From NCBI RefSeq assembly GCF_001667035.1, contig NZ_LZIR01000001.1, forward strand, positions 25,984 to 89,983: 64,000 bases of DNA. Reading direction: 5' to 3'. This document shows, piece by piece, positions 52,010-61,224 of the stretch. The DNA is from Mycobacterium sp. 852002-51057_SCH5723018. Its GTDB lineage: Bacteria; Actinomycetota; Actinomycetes; Mycobacteriales; Mycobacteriaceae. How positions within the stretch are numbered: position 1 is the stretch's first letter; every line of letters begins with the position of its first letter. A program made the position numbers and the translations under genes. The notes beneath the pieces were generated by a model that saw only the letters and a program-made list of their open reading frames with translations, was not told where the DNA came from and did no database searches.

Positions 52010-53116
52010 TCAGACTCCGCTGAAGCAGTCCTGACCCGTCTGAGACGACGGCGATGACGCCGGGATCGTCGCGTTAGCGGTGGAGAACGTAGCCTCCACG
52101 CCGGTATCGGTGACCTTGACGCTGTCGGCGTGAATGCCCAGCGGATAGTTCTGCGTCGCTTTGGACGTGAGACTGTCCAGGTTCTTCTGCACCTTATCCG
52201 TCGACATCTTGGAGCCCAGAGCGGTCAAGTTGACCACCTGGAGGGCCAACCCGTTGTTGGCAATCTGGGGCTTGACGGTGGCGCTGTCGAGGAGACCCTT
52301 CAATTCGACGGTTCCGTTGCCGGGGTCGGTGGTGACTTTGCTGGTCACAAAACTCCCCAGCACCGGGATCGCGTTCTGGATCGATTGCTTGATGCCTTCG
52401 GCTGACCAAGTGATGGTGCCGTTCAGCGCGCCGATGGTGCCCTTGGAATTGTTGGTGTCGCTCAGCCGGAGGTCCTTGATATCGATGCTGACTTTCATGC
52501 CCTTGGCGCTGCGCACCTGATTGCCTGCAGTCTGCACGGAGATGTCGGGGTAGTTGCCGTCGAAGTACTGCCAGAGCATCGGCGGCATGGAGGCGAACGA
52601 CACCGTGGCGCTGTCCTGCACCTCGCACGCGACTGCGCTTGCCACCTTGCTGCCGGCCAGGTGGCGGAAGAACAGATCAGCACCGACCGCGGCGGCCAGG
52701 ATGACCACCAGCACGATGGCCAGGATCAGAGCCATCTTCCGCCGGCCGCCCAACAAGCGGGGGCGGGCTTGCGCCGGCGCCTCTTTCGACGGCGGCTCAG
52801 CGGACAGCCGAGTGGTGGCCTGATCCGGCTGCCTAGGTGGCGGCCCAGACTGCCCCTGCCAAGGGGCCGGCGGCCGGCCCGGCGGATACGGCTGGGACGG
52901 TTGCGGGCTCGGTGGGCGACCGGGCGGCGGCGGCCGGTTCGGTGGCGGTGGTGGGTATGGCCGACCGCCCGGAGGGGGCTGCCGGGTCGGAGATCCCGAC
53001 GGCGGTGGGGGCTGGGGCCCTGAGCGTGCCGGTCTCCTGCCGGGGCCAGGCGGCTGTGAGGGGCGATTCCATTCCGGCGGATCGCCGCGCGACGGCCCTT
53101 GCGGAGTTGTCACCAA
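52010..53116 (-). CDS. DUF2993 (LmeA-like) membrane-anchored protein with proline-rich N-terminus
   Basis: 368 residues. Residues 1-125 are cytoplasmic and very rich in Pro, Gly and Arg; one membrane span follows (ALILAIVLVVILAAAVGADL); the outer domain (about 150-368) has the DUF2993 pattern (VSIDIKDLRLSDTNNSKGTI; IANNGLALQVVNLTALG). LmeA binds phosphoinositides and supports mannan elongation of lipomannan; the related domain here may act on envelope lipids. The terminal Cys in TGQDCFSGV may pair with the Cys after the membrane span (VACEVQ). Confidence 0.75.
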   Translation of the reverse strand: MVTTPQGPSRGDPPEWNRPSQPPGPGRRPARSGPQPPPPSGSPTRQPPPGGRPYPPPPPNRPPPPGRPPSPQPSQPYPPGRPPAPWQGQSGPPPRQPDQATTRLSAEPPSKEAPAQARPRLLGGRRKMALILAIVLVVILAAAVGADLFFRHLAGSKVASAVACEVQDSATVSFASMPPMLWQYFDGNYPDISVQTAGNQVRSAKGMKVSIDIKDLRLSDTNNSKGTIGALNGTITWSAEGIKQSIQNAIPVLGSFVTSKVTTDPGNGTVELKGLLDSATVKPQIANNGLALQVVNLTALGSKMSTDKVQKNLDSLTSKATQNYPLGIHADSVKVTDTGVEATFSTANATIPASSPSSQTGQDCFSGV

Positions 53117-53207
53117 CGCAATTTTGCCTTATCCAGCTGAATACGTGGGGGTTCGTCGCAAACGGGCACCGGGTTTGCGCGTCACAGCGTTTTTGGCCCG
53201 GGTGTGG

Positions 53208-53693
53208 CTAACCGTCGTTGACCAGGTTCGCGAGGAAAGCGGGTAACCGGCCGGCACCAAAGTCATAGAACCGCGCCCACCGGGGCTCGATCGAGACCCG
53301 CACCATCTGCTTATACGTCGACCGCACATTGCGTTCGAACTCCGCAAGCTGGGACCCGTCCATCGACTTCCTCGCTGACGCGAGGTACTCATCGGTGATG
53401 CCGTCGACGGTTTCCATTGTGGCGACGCCGCGAATCAGGAGGGCCTTCGCCTCTTCCGGCGTCGAGCCGGTGTCGATCGTGACCGCGACTTGCGGGCGGG
53501 ACGAAAGCGCGCGCGCTTTCGGGGAGGTCGGTGCCGTCGAGACGACGATGCGTTCGCCGGTCCAGTAGAACCCGACCGGGATGACCCGCGGGAAGCCATC
53601 GTGTCCGTTGTAGGCGAGCCGGGCCATGGAACCGGAGAGCAGCTTCTGGGCGTCCGGGTGGCCGAGCTCGCTAGCCAACTCCCGCGCATTCAT
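53208..53693 (-). CDS. Pyridoxamine 5'-phosphate oxidase-like flavin/F420 split-barrel protein
   Basis: 161 residues from ATG 53693 (GTG directly before it is also possible, with TAGGAG upstream). Split-barrel pattern: MARLAYNGHDGFPRVIPVGF, IVVSTAPTSPKARALSSRPQ and VAVTIDTG. Mycobacteria have many F420H2-dependent members; FMN or F420 use cannot be decided. Divergent from gabD2. Confidence 0.78.
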   Translation of the reverse strand: MNARELASELGHPDAQKLLSGSMARLAYNGHDGFPRVIPVGFYWTGERIVVSTAPTSPKARALSSRPQVAVTIDTGSTPEEAKALLIRGVATMETVDGITDEYLASARKSMDGSQLAEFERNVRSTYKQMVRVSIEPRWARFYDFGAGRLPAFLANLVNDG

Positions 53694-53788
53694 CACACTT
53701 GCACTCCTACCACGCACGCTCATCGGCGGCGGTGCTCAGACCGATAGGCTGGCGTTCTGGACGTCTGTCTTTTTCGAGGGGTAATGCC

Positions 53789-55345
53789 ATGCCTGCACCA
53801 TCAGCCGAGGTCTTCGACCGCTTACGCCGGCTGGCCGCCATCAAAGACGTTGCCGCACGCGAGGCCAAGACGATCGATGAGGTCTTTACCGGCAAGCCGC
53901 TGACCACGATTCCGATCGGCACGGCGGCCGACGTCGACGCCGCATTCGCCGAGGCTCGCGCCGCCCAGATCGACTGGGCGAATCGTCCGGTCGGCGAGCG
54001 TGTCGACGTCATCCGCCGCTACCGCGACCTGGTGATCGAGAATCGCGAGTTCCTCATGGACCTTCTGCAGGCCGAGGCGGGCAAGGCGCGGTGGGCGGCG
54101 CAGGAGGAAATCGTCGACCTGATGGCGAACGCGAACTACTACGTGCGCGTCTCCGCCGACCTGCTCAAACCGCGCACGGTGCAGGCGCTGCTGCCGGGGG
54201 TCGGCAAGACCACGGTCGGCTATCAGCCCAAGGGCGTGGTCGGGGTGATTTCGCCGTGGAACTACCCGATGACGCTCACGGCGTCCGACTCGGTGCCGGC
54301 GCTCATTGCGGGTAACGCGGTGGTGCTCAAGCCGGATAGCCAGACGCCGTACTGCGCGCTGGCGTGCGCCGAGCTGTTGTATCAGGCGGGGCTGCCGCGA
54401 GAGCTGTACGCGATCGTGCCGGGTCCGGGCTCGGTGGTCGGCACGGCCATCATCGACAACTGCGACTATCTGATGTTCACCGGCTCGACCGCCACCGGAA
54501 GGCAGCTCGCGGAGCATTGTGGTCGTCGGCTGATCGGCTTCTCCGCCGAGCTCGGGGGCAAGAACGCGATGATCGTCACGCGCGGGGCCAACCTCGACAA
54601 GACCGCCAAGGCGGCCACCCGCGCGTGCTTCTCGAACGCGGGCCAGCTGTGCATCTCCATCGAGCGGATCTACGTCGAGAAGGACATCGCCGACGAGTTC
54701 ACCACTAAGTTCGGCGCCGCGGTGCGAAACATGAAGCTGGGCAGCGCGTATGACTTCTCGGTCGACATGGGCAGCCTGATCTCGGCGGGGCAGCTGGAAA
54801 CGGTGACCGACCACGTGGACGATGCAAAGGCCAAGGGCGCCAAGGTGATTGCGGGCGGCAAGGCTCGACCCGACGTCGGGCCGTTGTTCTATGAGCCGAC
54901 GGTGCTGGCCGACGTCACGCCCGAGATGGAGTGCGCGGCCAACGAGACGTTCGGGCCGGTGGTCTCCATCTACCCGGTCGCCGACGTGGACGAAGCCGTC
55001 GACAAGGCCAACGACACCGAGTACGGGCTCAACGCCAGCGTGTTCGCCGGGTCCGCCGCCGAGGGTGAGCAGATCGCCGCCCGGCTGCGGTCGGGGACGG
55101 TGAACGTCAACGAGGGCTATGCGTTCGCGTGGGGCAGCCTCGGCGCGCCGATGGGCGGGATGGGCCAGTCCGGCGTCGGCCGCCGGCACGGTCCCGAAGG
55201 CCTGCTGAAGTACACCGAATCGCAGACGATCGCCGCCGCGCGTGTGTTCAATCTCGATCCGCCCCTTGGCATTCCGGCGACGCTTTGGCAGAAATCGCTG
55301 GTACCCGTCGTGCGTACGGTGATGAGGCTGCCCGGACGGAAGTGA
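53789..55345 (+). CDS. gabD2: Succinate-semialdehyde dehydrogenase GabD2
   Basis: 518 residues, the same length as M. tuberculosis GabD2 (Rv1731) and nearly identical in the N-terminus (MPAPSAEVFDRLR). ALDH catalytic Cys in FSNAGQLCISIERIY and Glu in FSAELGGKN; NAD-binding FTGSTATGRQLAE. Oxidises succinate semialdehyde to succinate with NADP, linking the GABA shunt or 2-oxoglutarate decarboxylation to the TCA cycle. Start ATG 53789 agrees with the orthologue; the frame is open upstream. Convergent with the kinase-MurQ gene. Confidence 0.95.
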   Translation: MPAPSAEVFDRLRRLAAIKDVAAREAKTIDEVFTGKPLTTIPIGTAADVDAAFAEARAAQIDWANRPVGERVDVIRRYRDLVIENREFLMDLLQAEAGKARWAAQEEIVDLMANANYYVRVSADLLKPRTVQALLPGVGKTTVGYQPKGVVGVISPWNYPMTLTASDSVPALIAGNAVVLKPDSQTPYCALACAELLYQAGLPRELYAIVPGPGSVVGTAIIDNCDYLMFTGSTATGRQLAEHCGRRLIGFSAELGGKNAMIVTRGANLDKTAKAATRACFSNAGQLCISIERIYVEKDIADEFTTKFGAAVRNMKLGSAYDFSVDMGSLISAGQLETVTDHVDDAKAKGAKVIAGGKARPDVGPLFYEPTVLADVTPEMECAANETFGPVVSIYPVADVDEAVDKANDTEYGLNASVFAGSAAEGEQIAARLRSGTVNVNEGYAFAWGSLGAPMGGMGQSGVGRRHGPEGLLKYTESQTIAAARVFNLDPPLGIPATLWQKSLVPVVRTVMRLPGRK

Positions 55346-55373
55346 CGGAGCGGGGCTTCGTCGCGCCGCCCAC

Positions 55374-57104
55374 TCACCTCCCGCTCAGGGCGTCCCGCAC
55401 GCGTCCGTGCGCCCGGTCGAGTCGCAGGGCGGCCTCGGCCGCGTCGACGCCGGCAAGCAGCGCGACGATCGCCGTCTTGGCCTGACCGCCCGCGGCGGCC
55501 AGCGCGGTGGTCGCCGCCGCCTCGTCGACACCGGCCGCGTCGCGAACGATCCGCACCGCGCGGCGGCGGAGCTTGGCGTTGGTCGCGCGCACGTCGACCA
55601 TCCACGGTCCGTAAGCCTTCCCGAGCGCGATCATCACGCTCGTCGAGAGCGCGTTGAGCACCACCTTCTGGGCCGTTCCCGCGGTCAGCCGCGTGGAGCC
55701 GGCGAGCACCTCGGGCCCGGTCAGCAGCTCGATCACCACGTCGGCAGCGGCCTCACCGCCCGCGTTGTTGACGATCGCGACGGTCAGCGCGCCCATGGCG
55801 CGCGCGTGCTCGAGCGCTGCGAGCACGTACGGCGTGCGGCCCGACGCGCTGATCGCGACGAGCGCGTCGACGGCGGTCAGGTCGGCGAGGTCGGTGGGGT
55901 CGAACGCGTCCTCCGCGCCCTCGATCGCCTCGGTCAGCGCCGCCAGCCCGCCGGCGATGACGCCGCGCACCCGGTCGGTGCCGAACGTCGGTCCGCACTC
56001 GGCCGCGTCGAGCACGCCGAGGCGCCCCGGCGTTCCGGCGCCGGCATAGATCAGGCGGCCGCCGCGCTCGAGCCGCCCGGCGATCGCCTCAGCCGCCGCA
56101 GTGATCTGTGGGATTGCGGCGGCCACCGCGGCGTGTGCCTCGCCCTCGGCGGCGACGAGCAGCGCGACCACCTCGCCGATTGGCCGCGCGTCGAGGTCGT
56201 CCAGACCCGGCCGCGTGCCCTCGGTGGTGAGCGCGTCGAGCCGTTGCGAGGCAAGGGTTTTGGGGGTCGCCTGCACGCGGATCACGTGCGGCTCGTGGAT
56301 CGCCCCCAATCGCAGCGCGCCGTCGAGCGCGTCGCCGGCGGCCGGGACGAGGTCAAGCTGGTCGCGCAGCGCTCCGGTCCCGTCCAAGACACCCGCCAGG
56401 CCGCCGACCATCGCCACCGGGCCATCCCCGGCCGCGCGGGCGGTCGCGGCGACCAGCTCGGCGGCGGCGGTGACGATGGCCCGGGCCACGGCGTCGGCGT
56501 CGGCAGCCAGGACGTCGGGCGCGAACGACGCGAGCGCGGCGGCGCAGGCGAGTTGTGCGGGCCAGGTCTCCGGCGCGCCGAAACGGGCGCGGGCGGCGTC
56601 CAGCAGCGCGGTGGTCGGGCCGCGGCCGTCGTGGGCGCGCAGCGCCGCGCGCACCCCGGCGGCGCCGATCCACGCGCCGCCGCCCTCGTCGCCGAGCCAC
56701 GGTCCCCAGCCGTCGGACGTGTGCAGCGCGCCGTCCGGGCCGATCCCGAGTGCCACGACGCCGGTGCCCGCGATCAGCACGACGCCCGGCTCCCCGGCCA
56801 GCGCGCCCGCATGCGCGATGACGGCGTCGCTGGTCACCGCGACGCGCTCCACCCGCAGCGAGCCCAGCAGCGCCTCCCCGAGCGCGCGCGCCCCGTCCGG
56901 GGCCCGCAGCGCCCCGGCGGCGCCGACGATCACCTCGTTAGCGGAGCCGAAATCCCTTGCGACGGCACGGATTGCGGATACCGCGCGCTGCACGCCGCCG
57001 GGCGCCGCGAGCCCCGGCGCGCCCGACCCCTCGGCTCGCCGGCCGCCCACCGCGGCCCGGCAGGACGTCTTACCGAGATCGACGGCCAGGATCACCGCAC
57101 CCAT
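55374..57104 (-). CDS. BadF/MurK-type sugar kinase fused to MurNAc-6-phosphate etherase MurQ
   Basis: 576 residues in two enzymes. 1 to about 280: BadF/BcrAD-type kinase (VDLGKTSCRAAVGG; VLIAGTGVVALGIGPDG; WLGDEGGGAWIG), the group of GlcNAc kinase NagK and MurNAc/GlcNAc kinase MurK. 281-576: MurQ with LTTEGTRPGLDDLD, IYAGAGTPGRLGVLDAAECG (family has GTSGRLG; here Pro replaces Ser) and ISASGRTPYVLAALEHA. The protein could phosphorylate MurNAc and split the lactyl ether to GlcNAc-6-P and D-lactate. Coding is exceptionally GC- and Ala-rich, unlike its neighbours. It starts 4 bp after the hydrolase stop. Confidence 0.88.
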   Translation of the reverse strand: MGAVILAVDLGKTSCRAAVGGRRAEGSGAPGLAAPGGVQRAVSAIRAVARDFGSANEVIVGAAGALRAPDGARALGEALLGSLRVERVAVTSDAVIAHAGALAGEPGVVLIAGTGVVALGIGPDGALHTSDGWGPWLGDEGGGAWIGAAGVRAALRAHDGRGPTTALLDAARARFGAPETWPAQLACAAALASFAPDVLAADADAVARAIVTAAAELVAATARAAGDGPVAMVGGLAGVLDGTGALRDQLDLVPAAGDALDGALRLGAIHEPHVIRVQATPKTLASQRLDALTTEGTRPGLDDLDARPIGEVVALLVAAEGEAHAAVAAAIPQITAAAEAIAGRLERGGRLIYAGAGTPGRLGVLDAAECGPTFGTDRVRGVIAGGLAALTEAIEGAEDAFDPTDLADLTAVDALVAISASGRTPYVLAALEHARAMGALTVAIVNNAGGEAAADVVIELLTGPEVLAGSTRLTAGTAQKVVLNALSTSVMIALGKAYGPWMVDVRATNAKLRRRAVRIVRDAAGVDEAAATTALAAAGGQAKTAIVALLAGVDAAEAALRLDRAHGRVRDALSGR

Positions 57105-57108
57105 CGCG

Positions 57109-58284
57109 CTAACTGGCGATTCCAGCCAGTTCGTGTGCCACCGCGTCGAATGCGCGCAGCGTGTCCAACATGTGCGGCTCGTGGGAGTGCGGCTGCGTGG
57201 ACAACTTCGCGGCGACCACCTCCGCGGCGCGGTTGACGTAAATCATCTGCCCGCACATGCCCAGGCACAGCACGACATTGCTGCCCGGAAAGGGGAACCA
57301 CATCTGGTTGCGGTACATCCCGCCGGGCATCTCGTTGTCGTCGGGGCTGGCGGCGAACGCCTCACGCGAGTCGGGGCCGCCGTCGAGGGTGTCGGCGATC
57401 CACGCCGCCGGCACCACTTGCCGGCCGGTCAACGAGACACCGTCGCGCAAGAACAGCGATCCGAACCGGATCATGTCGGTGAGAGAGGCGCTGATGCCGC
57501 CGTCGAATAGTCCGGTGCCGTCGGTGTCTACGCCGATGGTGGCGTCGCATTCGGCGCCGATGCGGCTCCACAGCAGTTCGGACATCAGTGCGGGCATCCG
57601 CTGGGCGCCGGCGACCTCGCAAATCCAGCCCAGTACGTCGGTTTCACACGAGCGATATTCGAACGGGCCGCCGTGCGCCGACTTCTGCCGCAAGGTGAGC
57701 AGGAAGTCGCGCAGCGTGGCGGGGTTGTCCGGACGGCTCTTGGGTGCCCAGCCCATCGCCTGGTCGAGGAGATGTATCTCCGCGCCGGGGTCGCCGTAAT
57801 CTTCTGAGAAGGAAATACCCGACCTCATGTCCAGCAGGTGGCGCACCGTCGCACCGGTGTAGCCGCAATTCGCCAGCGCGGGAACGTATTTCGTGACCGG
57901 CGCGTCAAGCTCGATCGCACCGGCCGCGTGCAGGGCACCAACCACGGCCGCCACCAGCGACTTGCTCACCGAGAACAGCAGGTGCCGGGTGTGGGCCGTC
58001 ATGCCGTCGAGGTACTCCTCGGCCACCATCGAACCGCGGTGTGCGACGGCCCACCCGTCGGTGGCGGTGGCGGCCATCACCGCGCCGACGGTGGTGGCCG
58101 CTCCCCCGGTGCTGGTCACCGGGATATCGGCCATCGGCGCACTGGCGGCGGGCAACGCCGCGACCGGCCCGGTCCCGCGCGGGATCACCGCGGTCGGCAC
58201 GAAGTCTTCGACGTGCTGGAAAGACCAATGCGATTGTGGCAGCGACAGCCAGTTGTCCAGTGAGATCCCGGCCGGGACGCTCAC
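57109..58284 (-). CDS. Beta-lactamase-family serine hydrolase
   Basis: 391 residues from GTG 58284, which overlaps the stop of the ATP-grasp gene (GTGA). Catalytic SxxK in FSVSKSLVAAVVGA and Tyr in FEYRSCETDVLG, near the pattern of 6-aminohexanoate-dimer hydrolase/EstB-type enzymes; HGGP lies just before. No signal peptide is evident, so action in the cytoplasm on an amide or ester is likely rather than antibiotic resistance. Middle gene of a three-gene operon with the ATP-grasp ligase and the kinase-MurQ fusion. Confidence 0.85.
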   Translation of the reverse strand: MSVPAGISLDNWLSLPQSHWSFQHVEDFVPTAVIPRGTGPVAALPAASAPMADIPVTSTGGAATTVGAVMAATATDGWAVAHRGSMVAEEYLDGMTAHTRHLLFSVSKSLVAAVVGALHAAGAIELDAPVTKYVPALANCGYTGATVRHLLDMRSGISFSEDYGDPGAEIHLLDQAMGWAPKSRPDNPATLRDFLLTLRQKSAHGGPFEYRSCETDVLGWICEVAGAQRMPALMSELLWSRIGAECDATIGVDTDGTGLFDGGISASLTDMIRFGSLFLRDGVSLTGRQVVPAAWIADTLDGGPDSREAFAASPDDNEMPGGMYRNQMWFPFPGSNVVLCLGMCGQMIYVNRAAEVVAAKLSTQPHSHEPHMLDTLRAFDAVAHELAGIAS

Positions 58285-59753
58285 GCTCGTGCGACGAGCC
58301 GCGAGATGATCGGCGTGGCCGGCGCCAGGGGTGTGGAGGCGAACTTGGCTTTCATGCCTTGGACCCAGCGCCGGCAGCGTTCGGTGAGCTGGTAGTCGTC
58401 GGTCTGCAGGTGTCCGCGGGTGACGAGCACTCCGAGTTGGGCGCCCTCGGAGCGCAAGTCGCCAGGCGCGGCGACCCGCATGTAGAAGGCCTCGGACCCG
58501 TCGAGCAGCGTGGCCCAGTCGTTGGCGGTCCGCGCGAAGGTGACACGACCGTCGTCGTCGATGCGCCATACCCCGGTACGTGGGGTTGCGGTGAAGAGCT
58601 CGACGTCTGGCGAGGTCTCCGTGATTATCACTTGGCCCCAGACCTCGTCCTCGCCATAGCCCCGCTCCCAGCGCGAATTGATGCCATCGATGTCGAGCGT
58701 GTACTCCACGTCCATGTACTCAAGCAGGTGAAAGAGGAACAGCGGCATGTCGGCATAGGCCTCGGTGGTCAGATTGGTCATCGGGCTGGCGCCGGACAGG
58801 CGCGGGTTCACCTCGCCGAGGTAGAGCTCGTCGGAGTCCAGGTCGTGCAGCAGGTCCACCTCGAAGTAGCCGCGGTACCCCTCGCGGCTCAGGATGTCGC
58901 CCAGCTTTTGCACCATTTCCCGCGCGGCGTGCGTCTGGGCCGGCGGCAGCACCTCGCGCCAGATGTCATTGCCGCACCAGCTGCCCCGGTGCGGAGTGAG
59001 CTCCGAATAACCGACGAGACTCGTCATCGCCGGGCCGATCACCGTGCCGTGGCGGGTCACGGCGCCCTCGAGGCATACCTCGACATTGCGGATGCGCTTC
59101 ATGACTTTGAATTCTTGCTGCCCCGTGAGGTCACCGGCATGCTCGTCCCAGTCGCGCTGGCCGTGCACAAAGAACGTCCCGCTGCCGGCGTTCCCGTATG
59201 GGACCGAGATGACGAGGTCGTCTCCTAATCCGGCATTCTGCGCGAGCGTCAGCAGTTCGTCGTAGGAGCCGGCCCGGCCCATGACGTGAGGGACGCTTGG
59301 TATGCCCGCCTCGTCGGCTAGGCGCGTCATGACGGTCTTGGAGCCCAGGCGATGGCGCAGCTCCACCGGGGGGTGCATGACCTCGAGACCCGCCTGCCGC
59401 GCGAGCCCCTGCGTCTCCTCGTCCATCATCACGAAGCAGGCCTTGCCACCGGGCCCTCGGCTCGCGATGAACTCGAGTGTCTCGGGATCACGCAGGAGGT
59501 GGTTGCACACGTCGCCCATGGAATCAAAATCGATGCGGTCGCGCCGCCGAGGCACGAACACGCGCGAATGTATGCCCTCGAAGGAGTCAAAGAACGTCAG
59601 GTAGAAGAAGTTTCGTACCCAGCGGTCGATTCCCAGCAGGTTGAACGGAGTCGGCGAGATGAAGTACAGCGGCACCTTGTTGGTGTGAAAGAAAGCGCGG
59701 ACGTCGGAGATGCCGTTCAGCGGGCAGTGCTGCTCGGTTTCGGGCCCGTTCAC
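58281..59753 (-). CDS. ATP-grasp ligase
   Basis: 490 residues. ATP-grasp fold: N-terminal part with LGIDRWVRNFFYLTFFDSFE, lid around VISVPYGNAGSGTFFV and metal-binding ELYLGEVNPRLSGASP (Glu, Asn, Arg). The C-terminal 130 residues (VWGQVIITETSPDVELFTAT) are specific to this group. ATP-grasp enzymes join a carboxylate to an amine or thiol via acyl-phosphate; the substrates here are unknown. It is the first gene of a coupled operon with the serine hydrolase. Often auto-annotated as biotin carboxylase, but no biotin partner is present. Confidence 0.8.
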   Translation of the reverse strand: MNGPETEQHCPLNGISDVRAFFHTNKVPLYFISPTPFNLLGIDRWVRNFFYLTFFDSFEGIHSRVFVPRRRDRIDFDSMGDVCNHLLRDPETLEFIASRGPGGKACFVMMDEETQGLARQAGLEVMHPPVELRHRLGSKTVMTRLADEAGIPSVPHVMGRAGSYDELLTLAQNAGLGDDLVISVPYGNAGSGTFFVHGQRDWDEHAGDLTGQQEFKVMKRIRNVEVCLEGAVTRHGTVIGPAMTSLVGYSELTPHRGSWCGNDIWREVLPPAQTHAAREMVQKLGDILSREGYRGYFEVDLLHDLDSDELYLGEVNPRLSGASPMTNLTTEAYADMPLFLFHLLEYMDVEYTLDIDGINSRWERGYGEDEVWGQVIITETSPDVELFTATPRTGVWRIDDDGRVTFARTANDWATLLDGSEAFYMRVAAPGDLRSEGAQLGVLVTRGHLQTDDYQLTERCRRWVQGMKAKFASTPLAPATPIISRLVARA

Positions 59754-59873
59754 GCCCGCCGCCCTGGCGAAGGGGGCGGTGCGGACGGCGCGACGGCGGT
59801 GAGCTCACATGGATCCATTTCACTAGTGTGCACCCGCGGACTATTTGAGACGCCGGGCGCGTTGAGCTAGCCG

Positions 59874-61196
59874 ATGAATGAGGATCCAGAGGTTACGTCG
59901 TTGCACTTCAACGCGTTCGTGTGGCCGAACGGCTATCACGAGTCGGCGTGGCGGGTGGTCGAGGACCCCGTCGGCAACGTGCTGGGACTGCCGTACTACG
60001 CAGACATCGCGAGCACGGCAGAACGCGGTCTGATGGACTCGATATTTCTGGCCGACAACATCGCCATCGCCGAATACCGCGCCACGTTCTTGCCCCAGAC
60101 GCAGTTCGACCCGGTGGCGGTCCTTTCGGCTCTCGCCGGTGTCACCAGCCACGTCGGGCTGATCGGAACCGGCTCGACGACCTACAACCAGCCGTGGGAA
60201 CTCGCGCGCCGGTTTGCGACGCTGGATCATCTCAGCGCGGGTCGCGCCGGCTGGAACATCGTCACCACGGTGACCCCGTTGGCCGCGGCGAATCTTGGTC
60301 ACCGCAGCCATCCCGAACATGCGGACCGCTACGCCCGGGCGCATGAATTCGTCGAGGTCGTCACCCGCGCATGGGACAGTTGGGAGGACGATGCGGTCGT
60401 CGGCGACCGCGCGGCGGGAATCTGGGCGGACCGCAGCAAGCTGCACGCACCCCGCTTCCACGGCCAGTTTCACGACGCCGAAGGAGTTCTGCCTTTTCCG
60501 CGTTCCCCGCAAGGCCACCCGGTGCGCGTCTTGGCGGGGCAATCCCCCGCCGGCATCAAGCTGGCCGCGCAATACGCCGAGATGGTGTTCACCGGACCGC
60601 CGTCGCTCGAGGCGGCGATCGCCTTTCGGAGCGATCTGCACGCCCAGGTCGCCGCCGCAGGCCGCGACCCCGCACAGGTGCTCGTGTTGCCCGCGTTGAT
60701 GGTGACTCTGGGCGGCACCGTGACCGAAGCCCAGACCCGGGCGCGGCGGCTCGAAGGGCTGGCCAGTCCCGAATTCCGTTGGCAGAACGCGTTATACACC
60801 GCGGGACTTGACCCGGACGCCTTCGACCCCGATGCCCCGCTACCGGCCCGACTCTGGACCGAAGAAGCGCTACCGTCGACCCGGGCGGACCAGCTCTATG
60901 CGGCCGCCCGGGCGCGACCGGACGCGACCTTGCGCGAAATCGCTCAGCAGGTCAGCGGCGGCGCGGGGCAGACACATTTCGTCGGCACTCCCGAGCAGCT
61001 CGCCGAACGGATCATCGCTTGGCAGGACGCGGGAGCCGTCGACGGTTTCACCATCATGGGTTCCACGCTGCCATATGAGTTGACGGCTTTCGTCGATCAC
61101 ACCGTGCCAATCCTGCAGCGCCGCGGCCGATTCCGCACCGAGTACGCCGGGCACACCCTACGCGATCATCTCGGGCTCGAGCGGCCCCCTCGTTGA
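59874..61196 (+). CDS. FMN-dependent monooxygenase of the NtaA/DszA (LLM) family
   Basis: 440 residues, usual length. Family motifs: LMDSIFLADN, TTYNQPWELARRFATLDHLS and GRAGWNIVTTVTPLAAANLG, in order. Oxygenates nitrogen- or sulfur-containing compounds using FMNH2 from a separate reductase. No reductase gene is adjacent; the flavin reductase-like protein at 8103 is far away. Divergent from the ATP-grasp operon, 120 bp apart. Confidence 0.85.
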   Translation: MNEDPEVTSLHFNAFVWPNGYHESAWRVVEDPVGNVLGLPYYADIASTAERGLMDSIFLADNIAIAEYRATFLPQTQFDPVAVLSALAGVTSHVGLIGTGSTTYNQPWELARRFATLDHLSAGRAGWNIVTTVTPLAAANLGHRSHPEHADRYARAHEFVEVVTRAWDSWEDDAVVGDRAAGIWADRSKLHAPRFHGQFHDAEGVLPFPRSPQGHPVRVLAGQSPAGIKLAAQYAEMVFTGPPSLEAAIAFRSDLHAQVAAAGRDPAQVLVLPALMVTLGGTVTEAQTRARRLEGLASPEFRWQNALYTAGLDPDAFDPDAPLPARLWTEEALPSTRADQLYAAARARPDATLREIAQQVSGGAGQTHFVGTPEQLAERIIAWQDAGAVDGFTIMGSTLPYELTAFVDHTVPILQRRGRFRTEYAGHTLRDHLGLERPPR

Positions 61197-61224
61197 TTTA
61201 CCGTCAAACTGAGACAATCGCCTG

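Noticed and set aside
55407..57236. 609-residue frame antisense to the kinase-MurQ fusion
   Set aside because: Arises from the extreme GC content; Arg/Gly/Val-rich with no domain.
57109..58284. Beta-lactam resistance enzyme
   Set aside because: The SxxK pattern fits, but no signal peptide is seen and the Tyr motif is nearer to amide/ester hydrolases; operon context is metabolic.
58281..59753. Biotin carboxylase
   Set aside because: It has an ATP-grasp fold, but no biotin carboxyl carrier or carboxyltransferase is nearby and the C-terminal part differs.
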